Assembly (NCBI RefSeq): GCF_002009175.1
Contig: NZ_CP018047.1
Coordinates: 6,696,001 to 6,760,000 of the forward strand
DNA length: 64,000 bases
Reading direction: 5' to 3'
Source of the DNA: Streptomyces niveus
GTDB taxonomy: Bacteria; Actinomycetota; Actinomycetes; Streptomycetales; Streptomycetaceae
A program made the translations under genes and the position numbers. A model generated the notes under the pieces. The model was not told where the DNA came from and did no database searches. It worked only from the letters and a program-made list of their open reading frames with translations. This document shows positions 7,523-18,008 of the stretch, piece by piece; position 1 is the stretch's first letter; each line of letters starts with the position of its first letter.

Positions 7523-7717
7523 ATGCCGAAGAACAAGACGCACAGCGGTGCGAAGAAGCGCTTTCGCGTAACCGGCTCCGGCAAGATCCTTCGCCAGCGT
7601 GCGGGCCGTCGCCACTACCTGGAGCACAAGCCGTCCACCCTGACGCGCCGTCTCGCCGGCACGGTGGAGCTGGCTCCCGGTGACGCCGCGAAGGCCAAGA
7701 AGCTTCTCGGCCTGTAG
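7523..7717 (+). CDS. rpmI: 50S ribosomal protein L35
   Basis: This is a small basic ribosomal protein of 64 residues, full length for the family, beginning [20 protein letters not shown] and ending [13 protein letters not shown] lies 9 bases before ATG. It sits 121 bp after infC and 95 bp before rplT, the usual infC-rpmI-rplT order, and is expected to be co-transcribed. Confidence 0.98.
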   Translation: MPKNKTHSGAKKRFRVTGSGKILRQRAGRRHYLEHKPSTLTRRLAGTVELAPGDAAKAKKLLGL

Positions 7718-7723
7718 GCGCGA

Positions 7724-7793
7724 GCCCCGCCGGGCGGGGCCCGGCCGCCATACCGACCACGCCGTTCTCGGGTCACGTCAACGCCCGTGACCC
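7724..7793 (+). promoter_or_regulatory. Two hairpins in the rpmI-rplT spacer
   Basis: GCCCCGCC/GGCGGGGC (7724-7740) and GGGTCACG/CGTGACCC (7770-7793) lie just upstream of the rplT ribosome site (7800-7805). No T-run follows, so termination is not obvious. They could tune relative L35 and L20 output. Confidence 0.4.
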
Positions 7794-7812
7794 AGCTACA
7801 AGGAGTTAACAA

Positions 7813-8199
7813 GTGGCACGCGTCAAGCGGGCAGTCAATGCCCACAAGAAGCGCCGGGCGATCCTCGAGCAGGCCAAGGGATACCGCGGCCAGCGTTCGC
7901 GCCTGTACCGCAAGGCCAAGGAGCAGGTAACCCACTCCCTGGTCTACAACTACAACGACCGCAAGAAGCGCAAGGGCGACTTCCGCCGGCTGTGGATCCA
8001 GCGGATCAACGCCGCCGCCCGCCAGAACGGCATGACGTACAACCGCCTCATCCAGGGTCTCAACGCCGCCAACATCGAGGTGGACCGCAAGATCCTGGCC
8101 GAGCTCGCGGTCAACGACGCCAACGCGTTCGCCGCGCTCGTCGAGGTCGCCCAGAAGGCGCTCCCGAGCGACGTCAACGCCCCGAAGGCCGCCGCCTGA
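7813..8199 (+). CDS. rplT: 50S ribosomal protein L20
   Basis: This 128-residue protein begins [38 protein letters not shown], the typical L20 start. L20 binds 23S rRNA early in 50S assembly and is an autogenous repressor of its operon in several bacteria. The start is GTG at 7813 with AAGGAG at 7800-7805. The gene ends the infC operon and is followed by a strong terminator. Confidence 0.98.
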   Translation: MARVKRAVNAHKKRRAILEQAKGYRGQRSRLYRKAKEQVTHSLVYNYNDRKKRKGDFRRLWIQRINAAARQNGMTYNRLIQGLNAANIEVDRKILAELAVNDANAFAALVEVAQKALPSDVNAPKAAA

Positions 8200-8231
8200 T
8201 CCCCAGCCGGATCACGGATCGCGACACTTCC

Positions 8232-8268
8232 CGCCGGACCCGCAGGCACACCGCCTGCGGGTCCGGCG
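8232..8268 (+). terminator. Terminator after rplT
   Basis: A perfect 16-bp stem (8232-8247 with 8253-8268) with a 5-base loop lies 33 bp after the rplT stop. There is no T-run, as is common in actinomycetes. Confidence 0.75.
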
Positions 8269-8356
8269 CGTTCCACCCCGTACACGCAAGTACGTATCCG
8301 CGCGCGTCACCCACTCCACGCACGCCTACGTCCGCACGAGAAGCGAGCCGCCGCCC

Positions 8357-9196
8357 ATGGGCACCCCCGAGCTGATCTCTCCGCGTTCCCCGCGTGTCGT
8401 CGCCGCCAGGCGGCTCGTCAGACGGGCCTTCAGGAGCAAGGAACGCCGGTTCATCGCCGAGGGGCCGCAGGCCGTGCGCGAGGCGGTCGAGCACCGGGGC
8501 GAGGACGGTGCCCCGACGCTGGTCGAGCTGTTCACCACCGTCGAGGCCGCCGAGCGGTACGCCGACATCGTCGCGGCCGCCCGCGCCGCCGGGGTACGGG
8601 TGCACTACGCCGACGCCGAGGTCGTCGCCGACGTCTCGCAGACCGTCACCCCTCAGGGCCTGCTCGGCGTCTGCCGCTTCCTGGACTCGCCGTTCGAGTC
8701 CATCCTGCGGGCCCGCCCCCGTCTCGTCGCCGTCCTGGCGCATGTACGCGACCCGGGCAACGCGGGCACCGTGCTGCGCTGCGCCGACGCGGCCGGCGCC
8801 GACGCCGTCGTCCTCACCGACGCGTCCGTCGATCTCTACAACCCCAAGTCGGTCCGGGCGTCGGTCGGTTCGCTCTTCCATCTGCCGGTCGCCGTCGGCG
8901 TCCCCGTCGAAGAGGCCGTGGCGGGTCTGCGGGAAGCGGGAGTACGGGTGCTGGCCGCCGACGGGGCGGGCGAGGACGACCTCGACGACGAGCTGGACGC
9001 GGGCACCATGGGCGGTCCGACCGCCTGGATCTTCGGCAACGAGGCGTGGGGGCTGCCGGCCGAGACACGGGCGCTGGCGGACGCCGTCGTACGCGTGCCG
9101 ATCCACGGCAGGGCGGAGAGTCTGAACCTGGCGACCGCCGCGGCCGTATGTCTCTACGCCTCCGCTCGGGCGCAGCGAGTCCGCACCGCGAGCTGA
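8357..9196 (+). CDS. TrmH/SpoU family RNA 2'-O-methyltransferase
   Basis: The protein has 279 residues: an N-terminal substrate-binding domain (about 10-100, with KERRFIAEGPQAVREAV) and a SPOUT catalytic domain. The SPOUT motifs are ARPRLVAVLAHVRDPGNAGTVLR (motif 1, conserved Asn and Arg), IFGNEAWGL (motif 2, about 220) and VPIHGRAESLNLATAAAVCLYA (motif 3). It should methylate a ribose 2'-OH in rRNA (or tRNA) using S-adenosylmethionine. The position next to rplT suggests a ribosomal target. The exact nucleotide cannot be read from sequence. Self-resistance methyltransferases such as TsnR belong to the same family, but nothing here singles that role out. Confidence 0.88.
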   Translation: MGTPELISPRSPRVVAARRLVRRAFRSKERRFIAEGPQAVREAVEHRGEDGAPTLVELFTTVEAAERYADIVAAARAAGVRVHYADAEVVADVSQTVTPQGLLGVCRFLDSPFESILRARPRLVAVLAHVRDPGNAGTVLRCADAAGADAVVLTDASVDLYNPKSVRASVGSLFHLPVAVGVPVEEAVAGLREAGVRVLAADGAGEDDLDDELDAGTMGGPTAWIFGNEAWGLPAETRALADAVVRVPIHGRAESLNLATAAAVCLYASARAQRVRTAS

Positions 9197-9233
9197 GGGG
9201 GTCCGCGCAGTCACCTTGAGCGATGAGAGCTAG

Positions 9234-9239
9234 TAGGGT
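9234..9239 (+). promoter_or_regulatory. Promoter -10 before the histidine kinase
   Basis: TAGGGT, inside the common actinomycete context TAGTAGGGTG, lies 53 bp before ATG 9292. The -35 (GTCACC around 9210) is weak. It supports 9292 over the upstream ATG at 9223, which would sit ahead of the -10. Confidence 0.4.
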
Positions 9240-9291
9240 GACCGGAAACTCGGGGGCCCACTGTGCTCTTCGGAAGAGGTGGGATGCGGGC

Positions 9292-10518
9292 ATGACGGTC
9301 GGGGCGAGCGGGTCGGCCATCACACGGGGACCCGTCAGGCCCGATCCGGGCGAATCCGGCCCCGGCGGCCCCGGTGGCCCCACGTGGAACGCCGGACAGG
9401 ACCTCGGACAGGACTTCGGGATCGACCCCGACGACCTCCCCGACGGTCTTGTCGTCGCCGACGAGACCGGTCGCGTCATCTGCTTCAACGCCGCCGCCGC
9501 CCGGATCACCGCCGTCGCCGCCACCGAGGCCGTCGGCAGCCCGCTGGAGCGCGCGCTGCCCCTCGAAGACCTCGAAGGCCGCCGCTGGTGGGCGCTCACC
9601 GATCCGTACGGCGGCCTGCGCACCCGCTTCGGCCAGCCCGAGCGCAATCTGCTGCTGCCCGGCGGCCGTGAGGTCCTGGTCTCCGCCCGCTATGTGCGCG
9701 CGTTCCCCCAGGGGCCCGTACGCAGGCTCGTCATCAGCATCCGCGGCACCGAGGCCCGTCGCCGTACCGAACGCAGCCACGCCGAGCTGATCGCGACGGT
9801 CGCGCACGAGCTGCGCTCCCCGCTCACCTCGGTGAAGGGGTTCACCGCGACGCTGCTCGCCAAGTGGGAACGCTTCACCGACGACCAGAAGCGGCTCATG
9901 CTGGAGACCGTCGACGCCGACGCCAACCGCGTGACCAGGCTGATCGCCGAGCTGCTCGACATCTCCCGGATCGACTCCGGACGTCTCGAGGTACGCCGTC
10001 AGCCGGTGGACATCGGCACCGCCGTCGGGCGCCACATCCAGTCGTTCACCGCCTCCGGGCAGTCCCCGGACCGTTTCCTCGTACGGATCCAGCAGCCGCT
10101 GCCCGCGCTGTGGGCCGACCCCGACAAGATCGACCAGATACTCGGCAACCTGCTGGAAAACGCGGTGCGCCACGGCGAGGGAACCGTCACCATCGAAGTG
10201 GCACCGGCCCAGGTCAAACATGTCGACCACGGGCACACGGAGCGGCCCGGTGCGGAGCACACCCATGCCGACGGCGGCGCGAAAGGAACGGCGGTCACCG
10301 TGAGCGACGAAGGCCCCGGCATCCCCGAGGAGTCGATGGCCCGCGTCTTCACCCGCTTCTGGCGGGGGAGCAAGCGCGGCGGGACCGGTCTCGGGCTGTA
10401 TATCGTCAAGGGCATCGTCGAGGCGCACGGCGGGACCATCACGGTGGGCCGCGGACCCGGTGGCGGGGCCGAGTTCCGATTTATCCTGCCCGTCGGCGCC
10501 CCGGCCTACCTGGCCTGA
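9292..10518 (+). CDS. Soluble PAS-containing sensor histidine kinase
   Basis: The protein has 408 residues and no membrane segment. A PAS-like domain (about 45-125, DGLVVADETGRVICFNAAA) is followed by HisKA with the phospho-acceptor H-box HAELIATVAHELRSPLTSVKG (about 162-182), then HATPase_c with the N-box NLLENAVRHGEG, G1 box DEGPGIPEE and G2 box GGTGLGLYIVKGIVEAHGG. A His-rich loop (HVDHGHTERPGAEHTHADGG) interrupts the ATPase domain after the N-box and could bind metal. No response regulator gene is adjacent, so it is an orphan kinase. Cytoplasmic signal sensing is inferred. It lies between a SpoU methyltransferase and pheS. Confidence 0.9.
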   Translation: MTVGASGSAITRGPVRPDPGESGPGGPGGPTWNAGQDLGQDFGIDPDDLPDGLVVADETGRVICFNAAAARITAVAATEAVGSPLERALPLEDLEGRRWWALTDPYGGLRTRFGQPERNLLLPGGREVLVSARYVRAFPQGPVRRLVISIRGTEARRRTERSHAELIATVAHELRSPLTSVKGFTATLLAKWERFTDDQKRLMLETVDADANRVTRLIAELLDISRIDSGRLEVRRQPVDIGTAVGRHIQSFTASGQSPDRFLVRIQQPLPALWADPDKIDQILGNLLENAVRHGEGTVTIEVAPAQVKHVDHGHTERPGAEHTHADGGAKGTAVTVSDEGPGIPEESMARVFTRFWRGSKRGGTGLGLYIVKGIVEAHGGTITVGRGPGGGAEFRFILPVGAPAYLA

Positions 10519-10554
10519 CCGCCCACGGGCTTCTTCACTCCTTACGGCCTTTAG

Positions 10555-11831
<1,277 letters not shown>

Positions 11832-11832
<1 letters not shown>

Positions 11833-14381
11833 TGCGCGCCCCGCTTTCCTGGCTGCGCGAGTACGTCGAGCTGCCTGCCACCGAGACCGGCCGCGACGTC
11901 CAGGCCAGACTCATCTCCGCCGGCCTCGAGGTCGAGACCGTCGAGCAGGTCGGCGCCGGCCTCAAGGGCCCCCTCGTCGTCGGCAAGGTCCTCACCATCG
12001 AGGAGCTGACCGAGTTCAAGAAGCCCATCCGCTTCTGCACCCTCGATGTCGGTGATGCCAACGGGACCGGCGAGCCGCAGGAGGTCATCTGCGGTGCCCG
12101 GAACTTCGCCGTCGGCGACAAGGTCGTCGTGGTCCTGCCCGGCGCCGTGCTGGCCGGCGGGTTCGAGATCTCCGCGCGCAAGACGTACGGCAGGACCTCG
12201 CACGGCATGATCTGCTCCAGCGCCGAGCTGGGCATGGGCGACGACGGCAGCGGCGGCATCGTCGTCCTGCCGCCCGAGCACGAGGTCGGCACCGACGCCG
12301 TCGAACTGCTCCAGCTCGTCGACGAGGTCCTCGACATCGCCGTCACGCCGGACCGCGGCTACTGCCTCTCGATGCGCGGCATCGCCCGCGAGACCGCCAT
12401 CTCGTACGGGCTCCCGCTCCGCGACCCGGCGCTGATCGACGTCCCGGCGCCGAACTCCTTCGGGCACCGGGTGGAGGTCTCCGACCCGGTCGGCTGCGAC
12501 CACTTCACCATGCGCACCGTCACCGGGCTCGACCCCGAGGCGCGCTCCCCGATCTGGCTCAGGCGCAGGCTCCAGAAGGCCGGGATGCGCCCCATCTCGC
12601 TGGCCGTCGACATCACCAACTACGTGATGCTGGAGATCGGCCAGCCGCTGCACGCGTACGACCGCAAGCTCGTGGACGGCACCATCGGCGTACGGCGTGC
12701 CGAGCCGGGCGAGGAGCTGACCACCCTCGACGGCGTCAAGCGCGTCCTGGACCCGGCCGACCTCGTCATCACCGACGAGCGCGGGCCGATCGGTCTCGCG
12801 GGCGTGATGGGCGGCGCCGACACCGAGATCGCCGACGCCGAGATCGTGGCGAGCCCGCTGTCCTCGTCCGCCGCCGAACGCGCGGCGCGCGGCACCACCG
12901 AGGTCGTCGTCGAGGCGGCGCACTTCGACCCGGTCGGCGTGGCGCGCACCGCACGCAGGCACAAGCTGTCGTCCGAGGCGTCCCGGCGCTTCGAGCGCGG
13001 CGTCGACCCGCACGCCGCCGCCGCGGCCGCGCAGCGCACCGTCGATCTGCTGGTGCTGCTCGCGGGCGGATCCGCGGCGGCCGGAGTCACCGAGGTCGTC
13101 GCGCCGTCCGGACCGCACACCATCACCATGGCCGCCGACCATCCCGACAAGGTGGCCGGTGTCGGATACGGCAGGGAGACCGTCGTACGCCGTCTCCAGG
13201 AGATCGGCTGCGACGTCTCAGGACAGGACGAGCTGATCGTCACCGTCCCGAGCTGGCGGCCCGACCTCCGCGAGATCAACGATCTCGCCGAAGAGGTAAT
13301 CCGGCTCGAAGGCTACGAGAACCTGCCGTCCACGCTGCCCCGTCCTTCGTCGGGGCGCGGGCTCACCGGGCGGCAGCGGCTGCACCGCAGGGCCGGCCGC
13401 GCGCTGGCCGGCGCGGGCTATGTCGAGGCGCTGAACTACCCGTTCGTCGGCGTCGCTCAGCTCGACCAGCTCGGGCTGCCCGCCGACGACGACCGGCGCC
13501 GTACGGTCACGCTCGTCAACCCGCTCGCCGACACCGAGCCCGCGATGCGCACGACGCTGCTGCCGGGTCTCTTCGGCGCGCTGCGCCGTAACGACGGCCG
13601 GGGCTCGCACGATCTGGCGCTGTTCGAGACAGGGCTGGTCTTCCGGCCCACGGGCGAGGAGAGCGAGCCGGTCAGGCTGCCCGTCGACCGGCGGCCCACG
13701 GACGAGGAGATCGCCTCGCTCGACGCCGCGCTGCCCCGGCAGCCGCGCCGCGCGGCCGTCGTCCTCGCCGGTGCGCGCGAGCAGGCCGGCTGGTGGGGCA
13801 AGGGCCGTCCGGCCGACTGGGCGGACGCCGTCGAGGCGGCCCGTACGGTCGCCGCCGAGGCGGGCGTCGAGCTGACGGTGAAGGCCGATCAGCACGCGCC
13901 GTGGCACCCGGGCCGCTGTGCGGCCCTGTACGCCACGGTGGACGGCGAGCCGACCCTCGTCGGTCACGCGGGTGAGCTGCACCCGCGTGTCATCAAGGCG
14001 TACGGCCTGCCGGAGCGCACCTGCGCCATGGAGATCGATCTGGATCTCGTGGAGCGGGCGGGCACCGGCGCGCTGACGGCGCCGCGGATCTCGACCTTCC
14101 CCGTCGCCACTCAGGACGTGGCACTGGTCGTCGCCCAGGACGTGCCGGCCGCCGATGTGGAGCGGGCGCTGCACGAGGGCGCGGGTGAACTGCTGGAATC
14201 CATCCGGCTGTTCGACGTCTTCACCGGCGAGCAGCTCGGCGGGGGCAGGAAGTCCCTGGCGTACGCGCTGCGGTTCCGCGCCGCGGACCGGACGCTGACC
14301 GTCGAGGAGGCGTCCGCCGCCCGCGACGCCGCGGTGGCGCTGGCCGCCGAGCGCACCGGGGCGGTGCTGCGCGGGGCGTGA
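11832..14381 (+). CDS. pheT: Phenylalanyl-tRNA synthetase beta subunit
   Basis: The 849-residue beta subunit completes PheRS. Domains in order: B1 ([15 protein letters not shown], 1-40), the tRNA-binding OB fold (about 45-155, [26 protein letters not shown]), the B3/B4 editing domain that hydrolyses Tyr-tRNA-Phe (about 210-390), B5 ([23 protein letters not shown], about 430-500), the catalytic-like core (about 510-750), and the C-terminal anticodon-binding FDX-ACB domain ([21 protein letters not shown], about 755-849). The length is normal. The start overlaps the pheS stop by one base. A strong terminator hairpin follows within 60 bp. Confidence 0.97.
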
Positions 14382-14436
14382 GCCCCGTAGGAGCCGCCGA
14401 ACGGCCGGGAGGCCGCACGGCGGCAGAACTGAACGA

Positions 14437-14478
14437 CCGAGGGGCGCGTCCGGATTCAGGTCCGGGCGCGCCCCTCGG
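14437..14478 (+). terminator. Terminator after pheT
   Basis: An 18-bp stem (14437-14454 with 14461-14478) with a single G·T pair and a 6-base loop begins 55 bp after the pheT stop. It is GC-only at the base, without a T-run. Confidence 0.75.
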
Positions 14479-14515
14479 CCGTATCCGTACGCCGGTCTCG
14501 GCTCGCGTCGAGTCG

Positions 14516-14698
14516 CCCAGGGCGTGTTTTGAAAGTCCCGTCTGGCTCACGGCGCCTGGCACGCACGCTCGCTGCGTTGTGGGAGTCGCCCGAGTACGCC
14601 CGGTACGAGGGCGATCCTCCGCCTTGCGATCGCACGCACCAGACGCCGTGAGCCCCACCCTTCGGGTGGACGACGCTACTTTCAAAACACGCCCTGGG
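14516..14698. mobile_element. MITE-like palindromic element
   Basis: This 183-bp segment has perfect 21-bp terminal inverted repeats (14516-14536 and 14678-14698, carrying GGCGTGTTTTGAAAGT and its complement). Inside these is a second perfect 11-bp inverted repeat (14544-14554 with 14644-14654). The rest of the two arms is also largely complementary, so the whole element can fold into one long imperfect hairpin. It encodes no transposase and lies in the pheT-regulator spacer. The features fit a non-autonomous miniature transposable element. I could not find clear target-site duplications. Confidence 0.65.
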
Positions 14699-15033
14699 GG
14701 AAAACGCGGATACGGCGCAGGCCGGGGGGCGAACACTGCGCCGTAGATCCGCCTCGCAACCTCCTGTTCGCCGCTTCCGGCACAGGGTCGTGCGGCCGTG
14801 TCGTCCGCCCCGCCCGCGGAGTGTCCGGCAGGTGGGCGGGACGGACGACAGGGTGTGGGCCGCCGTACCGCACGAGGGGGAGTGCGACGGCCCGGCCGCT
14901 CCTTGCGAGACGACCAAGTCAACCGGCGCGGCGACCTGCGCGGCAGGGCGCACAACGGACCGATCCGGGCATTACGTTCACACCCCGTGCGATGCACCAC
15001 TAACCTGAGGCTGCCTAGCTTCCGGAGGGGCAC
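14699..15033. other. Intergenic region upstream of the HTH regulator
   Basis: No gene is supported in these 335 bases. A hairpin ACGGCGCAG/CTGCGCCGT lies at 14712-14744. A promoter TTCACA (14977-14982), 18-base spacer, TAACCT (15001-15006) precedes the regulator, whose ribosome site is GGAGGGG. Confidence 0.45.
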
Positions 15034-16371
15034 ATGCAGCCCAATACCCTGCTGGATTCACTGATCGACGAGGCGGGCATGTCCCACGCCGGGTTCGCCG
15101 CCCGGGTCAACCGTGCGGGACAGGCGCGCGGACTCGGTCTGCGGTACGAACACACCTCTGTGCTGCGGTGGTTGAGAGGTCAGCGACCGCGCGGCCCGGT
15201 GCCGGAGCTGATCTGCCAGGTGCTCGGCGACCGGCTGGGACGGACGCTCACCCTGGACGACATCGGCCTCGGCGCGGCTCCCGGGACGCCGAGCCGCGAC
15301 GCCACCCTGTCGGTCTTCGTGGAGCGCGCCACCGCGCTGTGGCGCTCCGACCAGCAGCAGCGCGGCCATGTCGTGGCGGCGCCCGCCGTGACCGGTACGC
15401 ACGCCGTGATGCCGGTCTGGGAGTGGGAGAACCCGCCGCAGGACGCGGACGTCTCGCGCGCCGGCCACAGCCGCGTCGGTCCGGCGGACATCGAGCTGCT
15501 GCGGACGGCCAGGACGCACTACGAGCTGATGTATCGCCGTGCGGGCGGCCTCGCCACCCACGCCAGGGTCGTCGGCTTCCTCAACGCCGAGACGGCGCCC
15601 ATGCTGCGCGGCGGCTACAGCGACGCGATGGGCCGCCAGTTGCACCGCGCCACGGGCGGACTGGTCGCGGTGGCCGGCATCTGCGCGTACGACTCGGACG
15701 CGCAGGGTCTCGCCCAGCGCTACTTCCACCAGGCGCTGCGGCTGGCGAAGGCCAGCGGGGACACGGGACTGGGCGCGTACGCCATCGGGCTGCTCGTCAA
15801 CCAGTCGCTGTTCATGGGGGAGTACCGGCAGGCGGTGGCCTTCGCCGAGGCGGCGCTGCGTACGGCGGGGCGGGCGATCACCCCGGCGCTGGCCGCCGAT
15901 CTGTACGCGATGCAGGCCAAGTCGTACGCCCTGCTCGGAGACGGGGGCGCGGCGCGGGTGTGCATCGGACGTGCGGAGGCCGAGGCGGACCGGATCACAC
16001 CGGGCCAGGAGCCGGAGGAGACCGGCTATGTGGAGCCAGGCCTGGTCAATGTGCAGGTGGCCGAGGCGCTGTTCGGTCTCGGTGATCTGACGGCCGCGCG
16101 CACGCACGCCGCCGAGGCGGTGGGCGCCCCGGCGCACGAGCGGGGGCGGGTGCACCGGCTCGCGATGCTCAGCCAGATCGAGCTGCGGCAGGGCGAGCCG
16201 GACCGGGCGGCCGGTACGGCTCGGGAGATGGCGGAGCGGGCCCGGGGGATGGAGTCGCTGCGCCTGCGGGACCGGATGGGCGCGGTGCGGCTGGGGCTGC
16301 TGGAGAGCGGCAGCTCGGAGGCGGCGGAAGCGGCGGGATTCGTCGCACGGGCCCTTCGCGTTCCCCTGTGA
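15034..16371 (+). CDS. Streptomyces-type HTH/TPR transcriptional regulator
   Basis: The protein has 445 residues. The N-terminus (1-80: LDSLIDEAGMSHAGFAARVNRAG...YEHTSVLRWLRGQRPRG) is an atypical Cro-type helix-turn-helix found in many Streptomyces regulators related to differentiation. The rest is alpha-helical and looks like degenerate tetratricopeptide repeats (about 150-440, e.g. QGLAQRYFHQALRLAKASGD, AVAFAEAALRTAG). It carries no signal peptide or membrane segment. GGAGGGG lies 5 bases before ATG. Such proteins resemble the NsdA/BldJ-like group, but I cannot assign a specific orthologue. It is probably a cytoplasmic regulator of morphology or metabolism. The following Nudix gene is on the same strand 51 bp downstream. 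Confidence 0.75.
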   Translation: MQPNTLLDSLIDEAGMSHAGFAARVNRAGQARGLGLRYEHTSVLRWLRGQRPRGPVPELICQVLGDRLGRTLTLDDIGLGAAPGTPSRDATLSVFVERATALWRSDQQQRGHVVAAPAVTGTHAVMPVWEWENPPQDADVSRAGHSRVGPADIELLRTARTHYELMYRRAGGLATHARVVGFLNAETAPMLRGGYSDAMGRQLHRATGGLVAVAGICAYDSDAQGLAQRYFHQALRLAKASGDTGLGAYAIGLLVNQSLFMGEYRQAVAFAEAALRTAGRAITPALAADLYAMQAKSYALLGDGGAARVCIGRAEAEADRITPGQEPEETGYVEPGLVNVQVAEALFGLGDLTAARTHAAEAVGAPAHERGRVHRLAMLSQIELRQGEPDRAAGTAREMAERARGMESLRLRDRMGAVRLGLLESGSSEAAEAAGFVARALRVPL

Positions 16372-16422
16372 GGTGGCGCCTGCTGCCATATTGCCAACTC
16401 CCAACCGGAAGGTGGCAAAACC

Positions 16423-16962
16423 GTGCAGTGGGCGAACTTAAGCGAACAGACTGTGTATGAGAATCGCTGGTTCCAGGTGAATCTGGCGGACGTCGAACTT
16501 CCCGACGGCAGGCATCTGGACCACTTCCTCATCCGGCTCCGTCCGGTGGCCGTCGCGACGGCGGTCAACGAGGCCAACGAGGTGCTGATGCTCTGGAGGC
16601 ACCGCTTCATCACCGACAGCTGGGGCTGGGAACTGGCCGCGGGCGTCGTCGAGGACGGCGAGTCCGTCGAGAGCGCGGCGGCGCGGGAGATGGAGGAGGA
16701 GACCGGCTGGCGCCCCGGCCGCCTCCGTCATCTGCTCACCGTCGAACCGTCCAACGGACTGACCGACTCCCGGCACCATCTCTACTGGTCGGACGCGGCC
16801 ACCTACACCGGCCATCCCGAGGACGACTTCGAGTCCTCGCGCCGGGAGTGGATACCGCTCCAGCTCGTCCCCGAGATGATCGCGCGCGGCCAGGTGCCGG
16901 CCGCCAACATGGCGGCCGGACTGCTGATGCTCCATCACCTGCGACTGGGCGGCGGCGCGTAG
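16423..16962 (+). CDS. Nudix hydrolase with a bldA-type TTA codon
   Basis: The 179-residue protein carries a full Nudix box, G-VVEDG-E-SVESAAA-REMEEETG (about 73-95), with the metal-binding REMEEE helix. The family cleaves nucleoside diphosphate derivatives. The preceding beta strand (VYENRWFQVNLADVELPDG) resembles ADP-ribose pyrophosphatases, so ADP-sugar cleavage is the likeliest activity. It starts at GTG 16423 behind AAGGTGG. Codon 6 is TTA (16438-16440), the only leucine codon read by the bldA tRNA in Streptomyces, so translation should be delayed until differentiation. It lies downstream of the HTH regulator, possibly in one transcript. Confidence 0.88.
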   Translation: MQWANLSEQTVYENRWFQVNLADVELPDGRHLDHFLIRLRPVAVATAVNEANEVLMLWRHRFITDSWGWELAAGVVEDGESVESAAAREMEEETGWRPGRLRHLLTVEPSNGLTDSRHHLYWSDAATYTGHPEDDFESSRREWIPLQLVPEMIARGQVPAANMAAGLLMLHHLRLGGGA

Positions 16963-16989
16963 CGCCGGGACAGGCCCGGTCCCGAAGGC

Positions 16990-17850
16990 TCAGCCGTACG
17001 GGTAGAAGCCCGAGCCCGACTTACGGCCGAGGCGCCCCGCGTCCACCATGCGCTGCAGCAACGGGGGAGCGGCGTACAGGGGCTCCTTGTACTCGGCGTA
17101 CATCGAATCGGCGACCGAGGCCACGGTGTCCAGGCCGATCAGATCGGCGAGCTTGAGCGGGCCCATCGGATGGGCGCAGCCCATCTCCATGCCGTTGTCG
17201 ATGTCCTCACGGCTGGCGATGCCGGACTCGAACATCCGGATCGCCGAGAGCAGATAGGGGATGAGCAGGGCGTTCACCACGAAACCGGACCGGTCCTGGG
17301 CGCGGATCGCGTGCTTGCCGAGCACGTCCTGGACGACGGCCTCGGCGCGCTTGACCGTGTCGTCCGACGTGGTCAGCGCCGGGATCAGCTCGACGAGCTG
17401 CTGGACCGGTGCCGGGTTGAAGAAGTGGATGCCGATGACCTGGTCGGGACGGGACGTCGCGACGGCCAGCTTCACCAGCGGAATGGAGGAGGTGTTGGAG
17501 GACAGGATCGCGTCGGTGCGCGTCACGACCTGGTCGAGGACCTGGAAGATCTCCGTCTTGACCTGCTCGTTCTCGACGACGGCCTCGATCACCAGATCGC
17601 GGTCGGCGAACTCCCCGAGGTCGGTGGTGAAACTGAGCCTGCCGAGCGTCGCGTCGCGGTCCTCCTCGGTGATCTTGCCGCGTTCGGCGGCCTTCGAGAG
17701 GGAGTTGTAGAGGCGGGTACGCCCTATCTCCAGTGCCTCGCCGGTGGTCTCGGCGACCATCACCTCGAGGCCGCTTCGGGCGCACACCTCCGCGATGCCT
17801 GCGCCCATCTGGCCGCAGCCCACCACTCCGACGCGTTCGATGTCGGTCAC
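16990..17850 (-). CDS. 3-hydroxyacyl-CoA (3-hydroxybutyryl-CoA) dehydrogenase
   Basis: The 286-residue protein begins (V)TDIERVGVVGCGQMGAGIAEV, a Rossmann GxGxxGxG motif (12-17) for NAD(P). It continues with SSNTSSIPLVKLA, the catalytic region IGIHFFNPAPVQQLVELI (about 140-157) with the active-site His, and a C-terminal domain with RSGFVVNALLIPYLLSAIRM. It should interconvert acetoacetyl-CoA and 3-hydroxybutyryl-CoA or longer analogues. GTG 17850 has GAAAGG 7 bases upstream. The longer frame to 17943 has no protein-like sequence. It stands alone, convergent with the Nudix gene. Confidence 0.93.
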   Translation of the reverse strand: MTDIERVGVVGCGQMGAGIAEVCARSGLEVMVAETTGEALEIGRTRLYNSLSKAAERGKITEEDRDATLGRLSFTTDLGEFADRDLVIEAVVENEQVKTEIFQVLDQVVTRTDAILSSNTSSIPLVKLAVATSRPDQVIGIHFFNPAPVQQLVELIPALTTSDDTVKRAEAVVQDVLGKHAIRAQDRSGFVVNALLIPYLLSAIRMFESGIASREDIDNGMEMGCAHPMGPLKLADLIGLDTVASVADSMYAEYKEPLYAAPPLLQRMVDAGRLGRKSGSGFYPYG

Positions 17851-18008
17851 ATCGTGCCTTTCGCTGGTCCCGGTTCTGCGGGCCGCCGTGTGATTCCGGT
17901 GCCCGCTTCGGCCCTCGACGTTACTCCGCGCAGGTGTGTGCACCGTGGGTCGGGGCGGGCATGCTGTGCGGCAACGTCAGTCCGAGTTCACCTACGAGGG
18001 GTCAGTAA

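Noticed and set aside
10519..10554. Possible Phe-rich pheST leader peptide (GFFTPYGL then stop)
   Set aside because: The frame is open only from the kinase stop codon, and there is no ATG, GTG or TTG between that stop and the two Phe codons.
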